From Trachelipus rathkii (taxonomy: Eukaryota > Arthropoda > Malacostraca > Isopoda > Trachelipodidae), in the NCBI GenBank assembly GCA_015478945.1, contig JABUQX010028406.1:1-55000 (forward strand): DNA of 55,000 bases, written 5' to 3'. This document shows positions 25,500 to 36,999 of this stretch, piece after piece. The translations under genes were made by a program, and so were the position numbers. How positions within the stretch are numbered: the stretch's first letter is position 1; every line of letters starts with the position of its first letter. The notes under the pieces are model-generated. The model did not search any database, was not told the DNA's origin, and saw nothing but the letters and a program-made list of their open reading frames with translations.

Positions 25500-27240
25500 G
25501 GGCCTATCGAGACTGCCCCAGTCAACCCACTACCCAAACATGCTCATGCAAATCCACAAAGCACCCCTAGGGCTTGTCAATTTGTTGTAACTACAAATCC
25601 ACCAAAAAAAAATTTGGCTAGTCAAACTAATGATATATAAATATGATACCAAACCCATCCACACTGCATTAATAACAGGAGAGGTTGATGCGACGGACAT
25701 GCCATCTAACAATAACTGCTATAACTAAAAAACCCGCCAATTTTGGCTCGTCAATATATTATGTGATACCCAACCCATCCATAAACAATCTAACCGTTTC
25801 TTAAATGTTCGCAATCGAGTCACACTCAACAACCTCCTCGGCAGACTATTCCAAAATTTAACAACCCTATTTACTGAATGCATGCTTTCTTATATCAAGA
25901 TGGCATGCTTTCTTCTTAATTTTTCTATTAGTGCCCCCTGGTCACCTGTCCATGTTCTACTATGAAGAATTTATTGGTCTCTGTATTATCAATAGATGTA
26001 AAAATTTTGTAGACTTGTAATCATGTCCCCTCTGAGAAATCGCCTTTCTACAGAAAACATTCCTACTCCTCAGCTCTCCTCATAGCTCATTACCCTCAAC
26101 CAGAAATCATGCCTTGTTGCTCTAACGTTGCACTCTGCCAGCATAATAAGTCTTTCTTTAAATAAGGGCCCAAACTTGTGCACAATACTCTATTACTGGC
26201 CTACATAGCTATTATACAGTTTTTACTTATACTTCCTTGCTCTTGTAACAACATTTGCGATTTATTAGCCCAGCATCTTATTAGCTTTATTTCTACCTTC
26301 CAACACTGATTAGCTACTTTCAATTACTGCTTATAATCACACCTAAATCTTTTCTTGGTCCACAGACTCAACCAATCCCCATTCATTTGTAGTTAAAACT
26401 TGTTATTTGAGTAACCTAGTGAAGAACCTTGCACACTTTTTTACTATTAAAATTCCATTTGGCACTTATCTGCCCACCAGAAGTTTATCAAGATCATTTT
26501 GAATCTTTATGCATTCCTTCACTATTCCTAACTGAGCTGGCCACTTTAGTATCATCTGCAAACTTGAAAACCTTGCATTTAAGTCCCTGTCTAAATCATT
26601 TATATAGGAACAATAGTGGCCCCAAGCACTGAACCCTGTGGGACACCACTCTTCACTATTTCCCATGATGATTAGTTGCCATTTAGTTGTACACACTGTT
26701 TTCTATTTCGCAACGACTCTAATCCAACCATGTAACCACTCCACCTATACCACATGCAATTAACTTTTTTCATCAGCCTTATGTGGGGAACCTTATCAAA
26801 AGCTGTACTAAAGTCTAAATATACAATATCAACTGGACCTCCTCGGTCAATGCAGTCAGTAATGTATTCCCATAATTTCTAAAAGGTTTTTGTCTGACAT
26901 GACCTACCTTCTGAAACCATGCTGAGGAGTATATAATTTTTAAATCTTTTCTAAAATATTTCTCTATATGACCTTTCAGTAACTTTTCAGAACCTTTACA
27001 ACCAGAGATGTTAAGCTAACAGGCCTATAAGTTCCCAAATCTTCCTTACTACGTTTCTTATAAAGGCACAACATATGCTGTTTTTCCAGTCCACTGGTAC
27101 CTCACGCAAATGTTATAGATGCGCTTAAATAATGCAAATACACGTGCCTTTGCATGCTTAAACTACCCTCTTTCAGAATTCTAACATATATACCATCAGG
27201 GCCTGCAACTTTACTTGGATCAATATGATCTAATAAACGT
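25500..27240 (-). mobile_element. CR1/L2-like non-LTR retrotransposon, 3' half
   Basis: The minus strand encodes, in order, VPHIRLMKK, KSGVPQGSVLG (near 26640), YINDLDRDLNARF, a FADDTKVASSVRNSEGMHK block (catalytic FADD at 26562-26551) and NDLDKLLVGR. Further on are LCRPVIEY-like and RRFLRGDMI blocks, then NRVVKFWNSLPRRLLS, the standard C-terminal block of CR1/L2-type polymerases (25850-25790). The 3' UTR runs to about 25450. Frameshifts and stops are frequent, and the match ends at about 27240 before the RT fingers, so the copy is 5'-truncated and inactive. It lies antisense, just upstream of the first recognised exon of the Ser/Asn-rich gene, and so probably in its intron. Confidence 0.82.
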
Positions 27241-27328
27241 TAATTAATATTTAAACATCAAATCAAGTTCTGTATAGTCTATTTGTTATCATGCAATACA
27301 AGAAACTATTAGTCCTCTGAACTATTAG

Positions 27329-27411
27329 AGGCAATCATTCAACTATTCTTCATCATCCTCGTCAGGAGCTGGATCATATCCTTCAAGAAGTTTTAGATTG
27401 TCATCAGTAGG
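27329..27411 (+). CDS. Ser/Asn-rich gene, exon a
   Basis: Proposed exon of 83 nt between acceptor actattag and donor gg|gtaaat. It encodes RQSFNYSSSSSGAGSYPSRS and then FRLSSVG, plus GG of a split codon that becomes Gly with the next exon. The acceptor is weak, so the 5' border is the least certain part of this gene. The chosen frame is the only one that joins the following exon without a stop. I do not recognise the protein. The region looks disordered: Ser-rich, with basic residues. Confidence 0.6.
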
Positions 27412-27897
27412 GTAAATATTTTGCCAAATAAATTTTATTTTGAAAGTGTAGAATTTTTTCTTGGAAAATATTTCTAAATTTTAATGTAGGATTTAAATTT
27501 TTATATTAAATGATTTATGATTTATTTGTTTATAGCTAAATTTATAATAAAATGTCCTTCATATTTTTTTTTGTCACATGTTCATTTTTTGTAAGTTGTA
27601 CTGAATTTTTAAGTTTTAAGCAAATTGTAATGTGGAGAACTGTTAAGATATTAAAGGAACTAGGTCAATAGCATAACATCTGGACTAGATTGTCATGAGT
27701 AATTTTGTTGCTAGTGAGTATGCTACATTCCTGAACAGCATAATATAGCATTCAGATTTTAGAGAAGTTTGTATTCTTTAAATAAATAGACTTTTTGCAT
27801 GAACTTATCTAGAGTATAGAGTATGAGGTAATGTAAGAATCAAACTGAAATTTATGAAACTATTAACTGACTCAAAAGAAGGATTTTTCCTTTACAG
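27412..27897 (+). other. Intron (486 bp)
   Basis: AT-rich, T-rich towards the acceptor (ggatttttcctttacag). No repeat recognised. Confidence 0.7.
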
Positions 27898-28015
27898 TGA
27901 TCCTGGTCCTCCAACACTTGATGACGTAATATTGATGGGTGCACTTCCTGACAACTCTTCTTCAAACCCCAAAGACCTCAGTCTTTCAGATTTAATGGTA
28001 ACTAGCATTTTAGAG
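27898..28015 (+). CDS. Ser/Asn-rich gene, exon b (two possible donors)
   Basis: After a good acceptor (tttttcctttacag) the exon reads DPGPPTLDDVILMGALPDN, then SSSNPKDLSLSDLM and, if the longer form is used, VTSILE. Two donors are possible: atg|gtaact at 27997 and gag|gtttgt at 28015. They are 18 bases apart and both leave phase 0, so both keep the frame of the next exon. The first is closer to the splice consensus. The acidic and hydrophobic pattern (TLDDVILMGALP, DLSLSDLM) looks like short interaction motifs in an otherwise disordered protein. No domain was recognised. Confidence 0.7.
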
Positions 28016-28524
28016 GTTTGTGTCTAGGCTAGTTTCATTAGCAGATTGTAGTAATTTTTTTTTCACCGATTTAAAGCACTCGTGGATGATCTTTATAAAC
28101 GGTTAACATAAATAATTTGATGTTACCACATGGTTTTTAAAATACCAAGTTACTCTTTTAGAATTTGATAGTTAAAATACGAAGTGGAATGATTCAATAT
28201 ATTTGAGAAACTTTTTTTCCCTAGTTCTTTATCCATGTTAAGAAGGGAGGTTATTTTGGTAAAACTTTTAACTTCATCTAGACTTCGATTAAACTTTATT
28301 CAGATATTTTTTTTTAATACTTTCGTATAGTGAAGAAAAATAGTTAGACCTTGAATTTTTTACACATTGATAATTTAGAATATGTAAAGGGTAGTGTCTT
28401 TAATTCTCACTAAATGCAAATAATTGGCATAGACCTAAGTCAGTAGGCTGTTCCTTTGCTATTTTGGAGAATTTTTTTTTGTTTTGCATTAAATTGAAAT
28501 ATTAAAATAGTTTTAATTTTTCAG
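28016..28524 (+). other. Intron (509 bp)
   Basis: T-rich, no repeat recognised. Ends in the pyrimidine-rich acceptor ttttaatttttcag. Confidence 0.75.
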
Positions 28525-28750
28525 AATTCTTTGTCAGTAGGTAATAATGATTACAGCTCTTCAAAACTTAACTCTAATCTGAATAGCTCATCACTACTTC
28601 CGAAGTTGGGAGCTGGTTCTCCCAATCATAATCATAGCAACTGTAATTCTTTGGGTTTAAGCAGTGGCTTAGGTGGTTTGACACGTAGCAGTTCTTTTCC
28701 TAGTAGTTGTGGATCATCGGATTTGAGCTCCAATCAGAGTTCTAATCAGG
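28525..28750 (+). CDS. Ser/Asn-rich gene, exon c
   Basis: 226-nt exon with strong splice signals (tttttcag; cagg|gtgaga). It encodes NSLSVGNNDYSSSKLNSNLN, SSSLLPKLGAGSPNHNHSN, then CNSLGLSSGLGGLTRSSSF and PSSCGSSDLSSNQSSNQ plus one base. Composition is extreme in Ser, Asn, Gly and Leu, typical of intrinsically disordered linkers in RNA-binding or regulatory proteins. There is no stop over 75 codons, and phase agrees with both neighbours, so the exon is clearly real. I cannot name the gene. Confidence 0.85.
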
Positions 28751-28997
28751 GTGAGAATTAAAAATATTTAACTTTTATTTGCTCAATTTAGATAGGTCAT
28801 TTTTCGTTTAAGTACTTAGAGGATTGTAAAATTGTGTAAAGTTAAATACTTCTGTGAAATATTAATGTTAATTATAAGATTAATTAATTAATTAATTATT
28901 CATAATTCCTATTAAATTTGTGCAAACGTTCTCTGTGTAGTCTTTGTAAATAGCCTCTTGTCAGGTGGTTTATTTTTTTAATACTTTATTTATTCAG
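28751..28997 (+). other. Intron (247 bp)
   Basis: Short AT-rich intron with (TTAA)n-like words at 28879-28900, ending in acceptor ttattcag. Confidence 0.75.
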
Positions 28998-29122
28998 GTA
29001 TGGACTTGAATCAACTACAGAATATGTGGCTGACTTCTCAGAAGCAGCCATCGAAGATATCACCTCTCACAATCCTACAGCTGACTAGTATTTCTCTGGG
29101 ATTACACTTTCTTTCAAACTAA
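28998..29122 (+). CDS. Ser/Asn-rich gene, exon d (end uncertain)
   Basis: Completes the split Gly codon and reads GMDLNQLQNMWLTSQKQPSK, then ISPLTILQLTSISLGLHFLSN and a stop at 29120. The first 15-20 codons look coding and fit the preceding exons in phase. The tail is less convincing: no obvious donor precedes it, and sequence texture changes at about this position. The exon may really end earlier, or the end may be distorted by sequence errors. The MDLNQLQNMW segment may form a short helix. Confidence 0.6.
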
Positions 29123-29519
29123 AATCTTCAATGGCTTTCGCAATGGTTATTTTGCACTCGTCAAGCGCTTTCCAGTTCGACGAATACGCCAATTAAATAC
29201 TCCTCTTTAGACTTCATGAGACTCTTATAGTAAAATAGGCCCAGTCACCTAATGGAGTAGCATAATGTGTTCCTATTCCAGAATATTCCAGCTGGTAATT
29301 CATCGACTAGTAAGTACTCATACTCGCGCTACGCTTATTCTTTACCTTATTAACGTACGATGCTTAGTATCCGTTATATATGATAGTTACCAATCAATAT
29401 ATATATAGAATGATCTCATCTGAATCTGAACAACTGATTTGGTATGTGGCATTTATTATCTTATTATATCCCTTTTCTAAATGGTTTTCAATGACTGTCA
29501 TCGTACGGCATGAATATGA
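29123..29519. other. Unassigned; start of the error-like region
   Basis: Mixed composition, no frame or repeat recognised. From here to about 50.3 kb short AT words are scattered through all sequence. Confidence 0.5.
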
Positions 29520-29707
29520 TTATATAATATATATATTATATTGATATATATATATAATATTATAATATATATGATATATATATAATATATTATTAATACA
29601 TATATATATATATATAATAATATATATTATATATTTATGATTAATGATATGATGTATAGTATATATATTATTATATATAGTATATAATATATTATATATA
29701 TATAATA

Positions 29708-29739
<32 letters not shown>

Positions 29740-29940
29740 GATATATCATATATCATATATATTATTATATTATTATTTATCATTATTATATAGTATATTA
29801 TATACTATGTATATTATTTATTCTATATATTATATATATATATATATAATAGTATAATATAATTATAATATTATATATTATATCATATATATATTTAATA
29901 TATAATATTAGTTATATAATATTATACTTATAATAGCTCA
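29520..29940. repeat. AT-only low-complexity tract
   Basis: TATA, ATTA and ATGA words with almost no G or C. Frames through it give Ile/Tyr-rich nonsense. Confidence 0.9.
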
Positions 29941-32200
29941 TAAGAGTAGGTTCTCTCGAGTACCTATATTAAGAGATACTAATGTGGAGCATCTAGTATA
30001 AAGCGTAATTAAGCGATCAAGTCTAAGCAATGGGATTTATATTTTACTAACATAGTATACAAGTAGCGGAGAGGAGAACTTTACTACTCAACTCGACCCT
30101 TTCCTCTATTCATAAATTTTGTATACTTTTAGCTTATTGCTACGATATAGGCACATAGAAGCCTTTATATGAATGTATTGGCGGCGTACTCCTAAATACT
30201 CTTCTGCATCGACGTAAGAAGAGTAGTGTTTGCTATTTGAGAATGAGAGTAATCCATTTTCTAGTGGATGGTATTGTGGCATAGCTGCCACACCTCTGCA
30301 CCCTCTCGCAGCGATCGATCCCATGTAGTCTATACATCGATGATAAGATTCTCTTATAATATACCACATATGGATATAAATATATATTATATCATCAATG
30401 ATAATATATAGAGTTATTACGTTATATTTTACTCAATATTACAATATATTTATATAAATATTACTATATATTATCCCTAGTAGTATATATTATAATATTA
30501 TGTGCATATTGTTATATATTACCTATATTATAATAAATATAATTTCTGAATGATATATCGTCAATATATATTATTCTCATATATAATATATATATATATC
30601 ATATATATATTTAGTATACTTATTAACCGTGGATTAATAATGCCATATAGATATATTATAATACATATACTATATATCATAATCACAATATACTACTATA
30701 ATGCGTAATATTATATATATATATATCTAGGCTACCATATATATAGTTAATAGTATCTATACTAGTTAATATTTATTTATAGCGATGGAGAATGAAAGCA
30801 AGCAAGTAACGAAATATAGTGTATACTGTTGAACATCACCATTATAGTAATACCGAAAAATGCTAGAAATGAACATTCCTATAGCAAAATTCTTCCTTTT
30901 AACAGATGACAACTAATATATAAATAGTTTTTTAATATTAACTGCTTAAGAAATAATGAAAACACTAGTGTATAAAAAATTGTTGAGTTAATCTCACACT
31001 AATGGAGATTCTATCATATTATTAGTATTACGTTAATCAGTCGCCATTAATCCAATTAATTTATTTTTTAATTACTCCAGTCGTATACCATTCTTTCATG
31101 ATCGCATATAATGCATACATTCTTTGTCTCATATGTTTTTAATTTGCTTTACTAAATCATTGTACATATATCTATTTCATAGGTATACTATTATTATTTT
31201 TTACCATATGCTTTACTACACTAATACAATGAAAATTAATTTTATCACCAAATATAGTGAGTTCATAGTATAGATAACTCAAATTACTATTAATAATAAT
31301 GCTTACTACAAGTACATATTATATATTATATATATATTTAATAAAAATCGGTTTATAACGACTCATCTAATATATTTGAGAATGAACTGACTTTTGACTC
31401 TGGTGATCAGCTATCTAGTTTTTAGATGCTTCGATAAGGTGGTGGAGCTGTAATATCAGTATGATGAAATGAGCAGGTTACATTATCTATCTTCAGATAA
31501 CTAAATCTTATTCTCTCCTCATTAATCTATATGGGTATCGAGATCTAGTGCTTGTTATTCTCTGGTCCATTCAGGCTAGTCAGAATGTGCGATATCGGAT
31601 GATGGAAATATATTTTCGTTCTACTCTACATCATCATTGCTATCTTATACATTCATCTAGAAACTCTAGTTAGCAGGGTATATGCATTATACCATACGAT
31701 CGAGACTCAATATAGATGCGGAGTATTTCATCAAACGAACGTCGTTAGTGATCTATACTCATCTAGGTCTCCTACTATAGAAATAATCTTTTCTGCGACC
31801 TTTATTGTCACCAATAAACTAGATAGTCACTCTAATCACTTCTGTATAATACTTAGCCTTATCCTCTCACTTATATCGGATCATACATGCGTTTCTGATT
31901 GCTACTATTCTCCAACTGAATGACCAATCTCATTATTAGGTCTCTACTATTTTTCCATATAACTCAACTCCTGGATCGATTACTGGCATTAACCTCTATC
32001 CTTTCCATCCTTCTACTCCTACTCTCACTCCTCAGGTGTCCTATCCTTTGCACTATGATTAACATTTGATCGAGATGCATGTGACTCCATGAAATCATAT
32101 GTGAACGTAAGGAGGTGCCGGGTGGCACCGGATGGCTATTCATATATACCTCGCCCGTGTTTTGAGGGAGTGTTCTTCCGTGCTGGCCCTATCTACCCTT
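29941..32200. other. Unassigned sequence, AT tracts at 30370-30780
   Basis: No coding or repeat identity was seen. 31380-32200 is GC-richer and leads without a break into the jockey-like copy, so it may be that element's less conserved N-terminal part. Confidence 0.4.
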
Positions 32201-33900
32201 CAGTTAACTATATTTCTATGATCTCAATAACTAACCACTTTCACCTCAGTGTTGGAAGCACGTATCACTATATGTTACTAGTCCGGTTCCGAATACATAA
32301 GGGAAAGTCCGGCTCTAGATCCGATCTAAACTATCTAGCCCTTATAGCTCTCTCCTTAGTGATTCTATCATAAGTCTTTAGAAGACTCCATTCTCCCACT
32401 CATCATTTTTGATCTATATGGAATCTCTATTCACTTCTTCCGACAGCGGTACAGTTACGCTATGCTTTACGGCTGCTCAGTATCGGTCTAGCTACGGCTG
32501 AAATACTTTCCTATCTCATCTGAATATTATTATATGGAGTTTACTCGAGGCTAGGAACTACGGGAGACTCATTGCGTAGTGGACGCCGTTTTAGACATAT
32601 CCAATAAGCATCTTTGTACTCGGGTATGGCCTACGACGTCACTTGCTTCTCCAAGCTCCCTTCCTTTGGGTTTTTCCTCTCTCTTATGCTAATTACTATG
32701 ATGTCTATAGCTTTACCTACCTTCATAATGCGTCTACAGTATCGGCTCGTTGTAGACTGGAGCGACTTTATCATTGTCTGTCAATTGAGGTGGTTGTTCC
32801 ATTACAGGTTGCATGTCTTATCTCCTACTTATTATTACTTACTTTTCATTTATGATTCTATTACTACAGCACTATACTAACTCACTATCCACTCGTATGA
32901 CTGATGACGACGCCTTCATTCATTCAACTCATTTCTAAATTCATGTGACTCCTCTTATTGCACTTTCTAGAATTGACCTCTCGTGCTTAATCATTTCCAG
33001 ATTCTATTGCTCGCTGATCTGGCTAGATATTTCCGAGGGTGGGGTACTGTACTCTAACTCTATGTGAATTTATATTCTTTAAAAACTAACTTCTACAAAT
33101 CTCAGCACTCTGCACTACAACATAAGTTTATATCCTAATACCAATCATATCCGCTATCTCACTTCAGACGGTACTACTCGTACTCTCCTGATTGAATCAT
33201 ATAAAATCATATTTAAAATACTTAAACAAATAAAATTATCTTGCGAAACCGTATTATCCATTACACACGGTATGTCATAGGTAGCGCGCTCACTATAAAG
33301 CAACTGGGGACGTATCTGATATTATACATGCGAGACTTTTTTTGATTCTTCTATCAGTATACCTTCCACATGCTATAATACATGTGGACAATCAATCCGA
33401 CCCTTTGTATGGGTATATAGCCTTCTCAATATCTGGGGGGTAGGCTATCCTGGCCAAAAGACTATATAAACTGTTCACGTACTTTCCACTTACACTATGA
33501 ACCCTTATATCTTGCTTGCGCAGATGTTTATGGTATGCTTATCTCTTTATCTAATAGGTACCTATAATGACATGCAGTAGCAAGTAGTTGATGCGAGTAT
33601 ATGGAACTTGTCAACTCACGCGACTCATAACCTACCGTTATACTGACGCCTCACTAAGTAGCACTAAGGGTGCTTGTGGTCTGCGCATGGTTTTGTGATA
33701 GGATAATATTAGGTAACTCCAGTATAGTCACTGCGTGTGCTTCCTGACTATTCCTGCCAACTCTACTGTTCTGTGGAATTCACTCTTCATCTGTGTGTAT
33801 ATCCTATGACTCGTAATTTATTACTCCCTATAACTTTAAGCCTGCGTCTGTGAGTTACAGTTATATAGCTGGTCAGTGATATGCGTTAGTATCTGGATGA
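32200..33900 (+). mobile_element. Jockey-like retrotransposon copy, very heavily damaged
   Basis: The plus strand contains the same landmarks as the copy at 19.2-21.5 kb, scattered over all frames. Near 32320 is a SDLNYLALIAL-like block (the SDPSNYRPIAL motif). Near 32440 a FLSDRQYG block can be read, then SKLPSFGF at about 32650, and GVPLQ/GCMSYLLLI (GVPQG..SPTLFLLF) at about 32790-32860. Near 33390-33450 is a RPCMEY..HIWGG-like stretch (gtatgggtatatagccttctcaatatctgggggg), and at 33770 STVLWNS. Between landmarks there is a frameshift roughly every 20-40 bases, far more than in the other copies. It is either an extremely old copy or low-accuracy sequence. Confidence 0.7.
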
Positions 33901-34259
33901 GCTTCTGAGAGGCTTGAATAACACTCCTCACCTCCCTTGAATAGGGCTTACTGCCCCGGTTAGTAGGACGGTGAGACACTGTAAAACTATATATAATATA
34001 GAGTGAATTTAGAGTTTATGTGGTCATCAGCCTACCATCTAAGCGAGTGTCGTCAATGCCTACTATATTTAGATGTTGCGTTAGTTATGAGAGTGGGTAG
34101 TATATATCTTTAACTATAAGTAGGGGTCAGTACTACTGTGGGCCGCGCTCATGAGCCCTTATCTGCGTGTGGTATCCTGACTTACGAATATACTTTACTA
34201 TATAAGATATAACTTATTTTCCACTAAATACTAAATTTATTTTTATAAAAGAATATACA
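33901..34259. other. Unassigned, possibly 3' flank of the jockey-like copy
   Basis: Mixed composition, nothing recognised. Confidence 0.4.
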
Positions 34260-34615
34260 TGTTTATATATCATGTATGTTATATATAATACCAATATATA
34301 TTATATATTATTATATATATATATATTATATATATTATTATATTACTATATATATATATATAATATATATATTTATATTACTATATTATATTAATATAGT
34401 ATTATTTATCTATATATATTATATATATTATATATATCTTATTTATAATATATAATATAATTATTATAGTTATATTAAATATTATATATATATATATATA
34501 ATATCATATATATATTATATATATATAATTAATATAATATATATATATATAATATAGTTAATATATATATATTATATATATGATATATATATATATTATA
34601 TATATATCTATAATA
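34260..34615. repeat. AT-only low-complexity tract
   Basis: About 350 bp of TATA/ATTA words, no G or C to speak of. Confidence 0.9.
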
Positions 34616-34782
34616 GGATGACCATTATTCGTTTAAATTTGTTTAAAGAAAAGAGTGTTTTGAGTAGAGTAACTGATAAGAGAATACGTATTGTTGAGAG
34701 TAAGAGACTAAAGAGTTTAATAGTATGTTAGGTTTGGTCTCAGAGACTAGAGATAAGCTCATTGAGCGCGTCCCTACAGTAG

Positions 34783-34885
34783 AGTCTTCATTGAGTCTCT
34801 CCATGTATTGTATTCAATGAGAGTGTCTCCACTTAGTCTTCATCGGGTGTCTCCATGTATTGTCTTCAGCGAGTGTCTACCTACA
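34783..34885 (+). repeat. 26-bp minisatellite, four units
   Basis: Units start at about 34785, 34811, 34837 and 34863. The shared core is TCTTCA..GAGTGTCTCCATGTATTG. Unit 2 has tattcaatgagag and unit 4 is incomplete. Confidence 0.8.
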
Positions 34886-36999
34886 TCAGAATTTGCTTCC
34901 TTTATTAAAAGTTATCCTAAGTTAACTATGTCTTATAACCTGATATTCTTAATAACAAACTTATCACAAAAATATGGAAATTACTGCAAAAAAAAAAAAA
35001 AAAAAAAGGTTTTCTGTGCACTCCGTCTGTCCGTATTTGGTATTTAGCCTTTTTATATTTATTCTCGGAGAGGAATTGCAGTCGCTGTGTTAAAATCTTT
35101 ATATTAGTGTAATTTTTAATATCACGTAATTTGTCATGATATATGTAACAGTCTTGTTTGTGTCATATATCGTCATTTAAAGTGCGAAAATATATTGTAT
35201 ATTAATTATGAGAAAGATAGCTTGTTGATATTGAGTGAATCTGTAATTCTGACAATGAAATGGTATTCATGTAATTTGAAATATGAGTGTGGGGCAGAAC
35301 TTTGCATACGGTTATAAAAAACTGTTATTCGGCATAAGCGTCCAGGTCAGCGAGGTTTCTGAGTATATAAAGGAATAAGTTTTCAATAAAATATTCAAGT
35401 TTCTTCCAAAATCTAAATTAGATCTTGAGTTTTATTATACCCTGTATGGAATAGGAGAAGCAGACATATACAAAGAGAACTATATTTGGAGCACCCGATG
35501 GAGACACGTGGGAAAAGGCGAGAGCAGAAGGAGAGGAGAGACTCAGGGGCTTATTTAGGCCTTCTCTCTATTGCACGAAACGTACAGACCTATTGAGATG
35601 CCAGGGAAGAAGCTTTCAGCCATCTGCGCGCTCGCAAGAGGCTAGCTTCTCGCATCACGCCTACAAAGAAGATCCGAGAGCTATTTTCCTGCCTTATTCT
35701 ACCTACCACGCAGGCTATATCTCTCTACCTCTTGACGGAGCCGTAACTACAGTAAAGTGTGCTTGCTATACCGCCGAGTAACTATATGGTATATGAGTTG
35801 TATAATGAAATATATAGACTTTAGGAGGGATATAGATATAAAAGCAATTATCACACTTGATGATATGGGAATACAATATATACTATACTAGTAACTGTAT
35901 ATACTATTATATTATGTGGGTATAATAGTGATATATACTAATAGTAATGTCGTATATGATAATAATTACGAGTATAGTAGGTCAAATTGAACTCACAGAC
36001 TCTACTCTGCTTTATGCTTTTAGCTAGCCAAGGTCGCTCATTTAGATTGAATATTAAGCATGATTGTGTTTGTACATAACATTCTTGATGTGGATATATA
36101 CACACGGTAAAGCAGAGTATTGCTAGCAGAAAACTCAAATAAGTCTATGCTGAATAAATGTAAATTTGCGACAACTGGGTTACCTAATAAAATGATAATT
36201 TAATTTTACCGCTGAAGCTATCATAACATACCGCCGATATAGGTTGTTAATGACTGTCCTGCAAGTGTGAGAAGCAGACTGTCATCAGTGTGAGAAACGT
36301 AGGTAGATATTTAGGTAGTCATATATATATACGCTATATATATATATATATATATCACATATATTTATATATATACTATACTATACTACACTATACTTAT
36401 ATTATAATAATGAACATAATATTCTATATAATCTTGATATTATAAGTCTAATACTAATATTATGATTATAGATGAGTGGAATAAGAGCTAAATACGCAGC
36501 ATTATTTTTAATACTACTACTACATACATTCATTTTCGGGTATAGTTTTTATCGTGTGTATGTGTAGTCTACATATAGTATTTGAGTAGTAATTATTTTA
36601 TTCATATTATTATATTTACTAGTATCCTATTAAGTATTTATTAGAACATATATATATGTCGTATATACATACTTCTATACTACTATATATTTATATTATA
36701 TTATATTTGTATATACCTGATAATAAAAGATTCTATATATAGCTATACATATTATCACAGACTTCTAATATAGTAAGGTAATATAGTGTATGAGTCATAC
36801 ATGAGAGAGAGAGAGAGAGAGAGATGAGTACAGAATATATTACTACCAAGAAATATGATATATCAGTTATATTGACTACTATTAACTTTGGATATATATT
36901 ATTTATATGATAATATATATCTTGTGAGCTCAAGTATATTAGTATATATAATATATATAATAGGTTAGAATGATATTAATATATCAGTTAAAGTCTTTG
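34886..36999. other. Unassigned region with short repeats
   Basis: Poly-A of 21 bases at 34987; (GA)n at 36803-36822; AT tracts at 36320-36420 and 36590-36730. 35310-35400 holds a TATA-like agtatataaagg followed by aataaaatattc. 35460-35780 is GC-richer, without a recognised frame. No gene can be supported. Confidence 0.5.

Noticed and set aside
27480..28520. Weak exon candidates inside the introns of the Ser/Asn-rich gene
   Set aside because: None kept phase with neighbouring exons, and all contained stops.
32614..32880. 88-codon frame resembling a membrane protein
   Set aside because: The bases match the jockey-like RT (SKLPSFGF and the GVPQG region). The hydrophobic look comes from out-of-frame reading of a damaged copy.
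35300..35410. TATA box plus polyadenylation signal as a solo LTR
   Set aside because: Neither LTR borders, a target duplication nor a second copy was found. In DNA this AT-rich such words are expected by chance.
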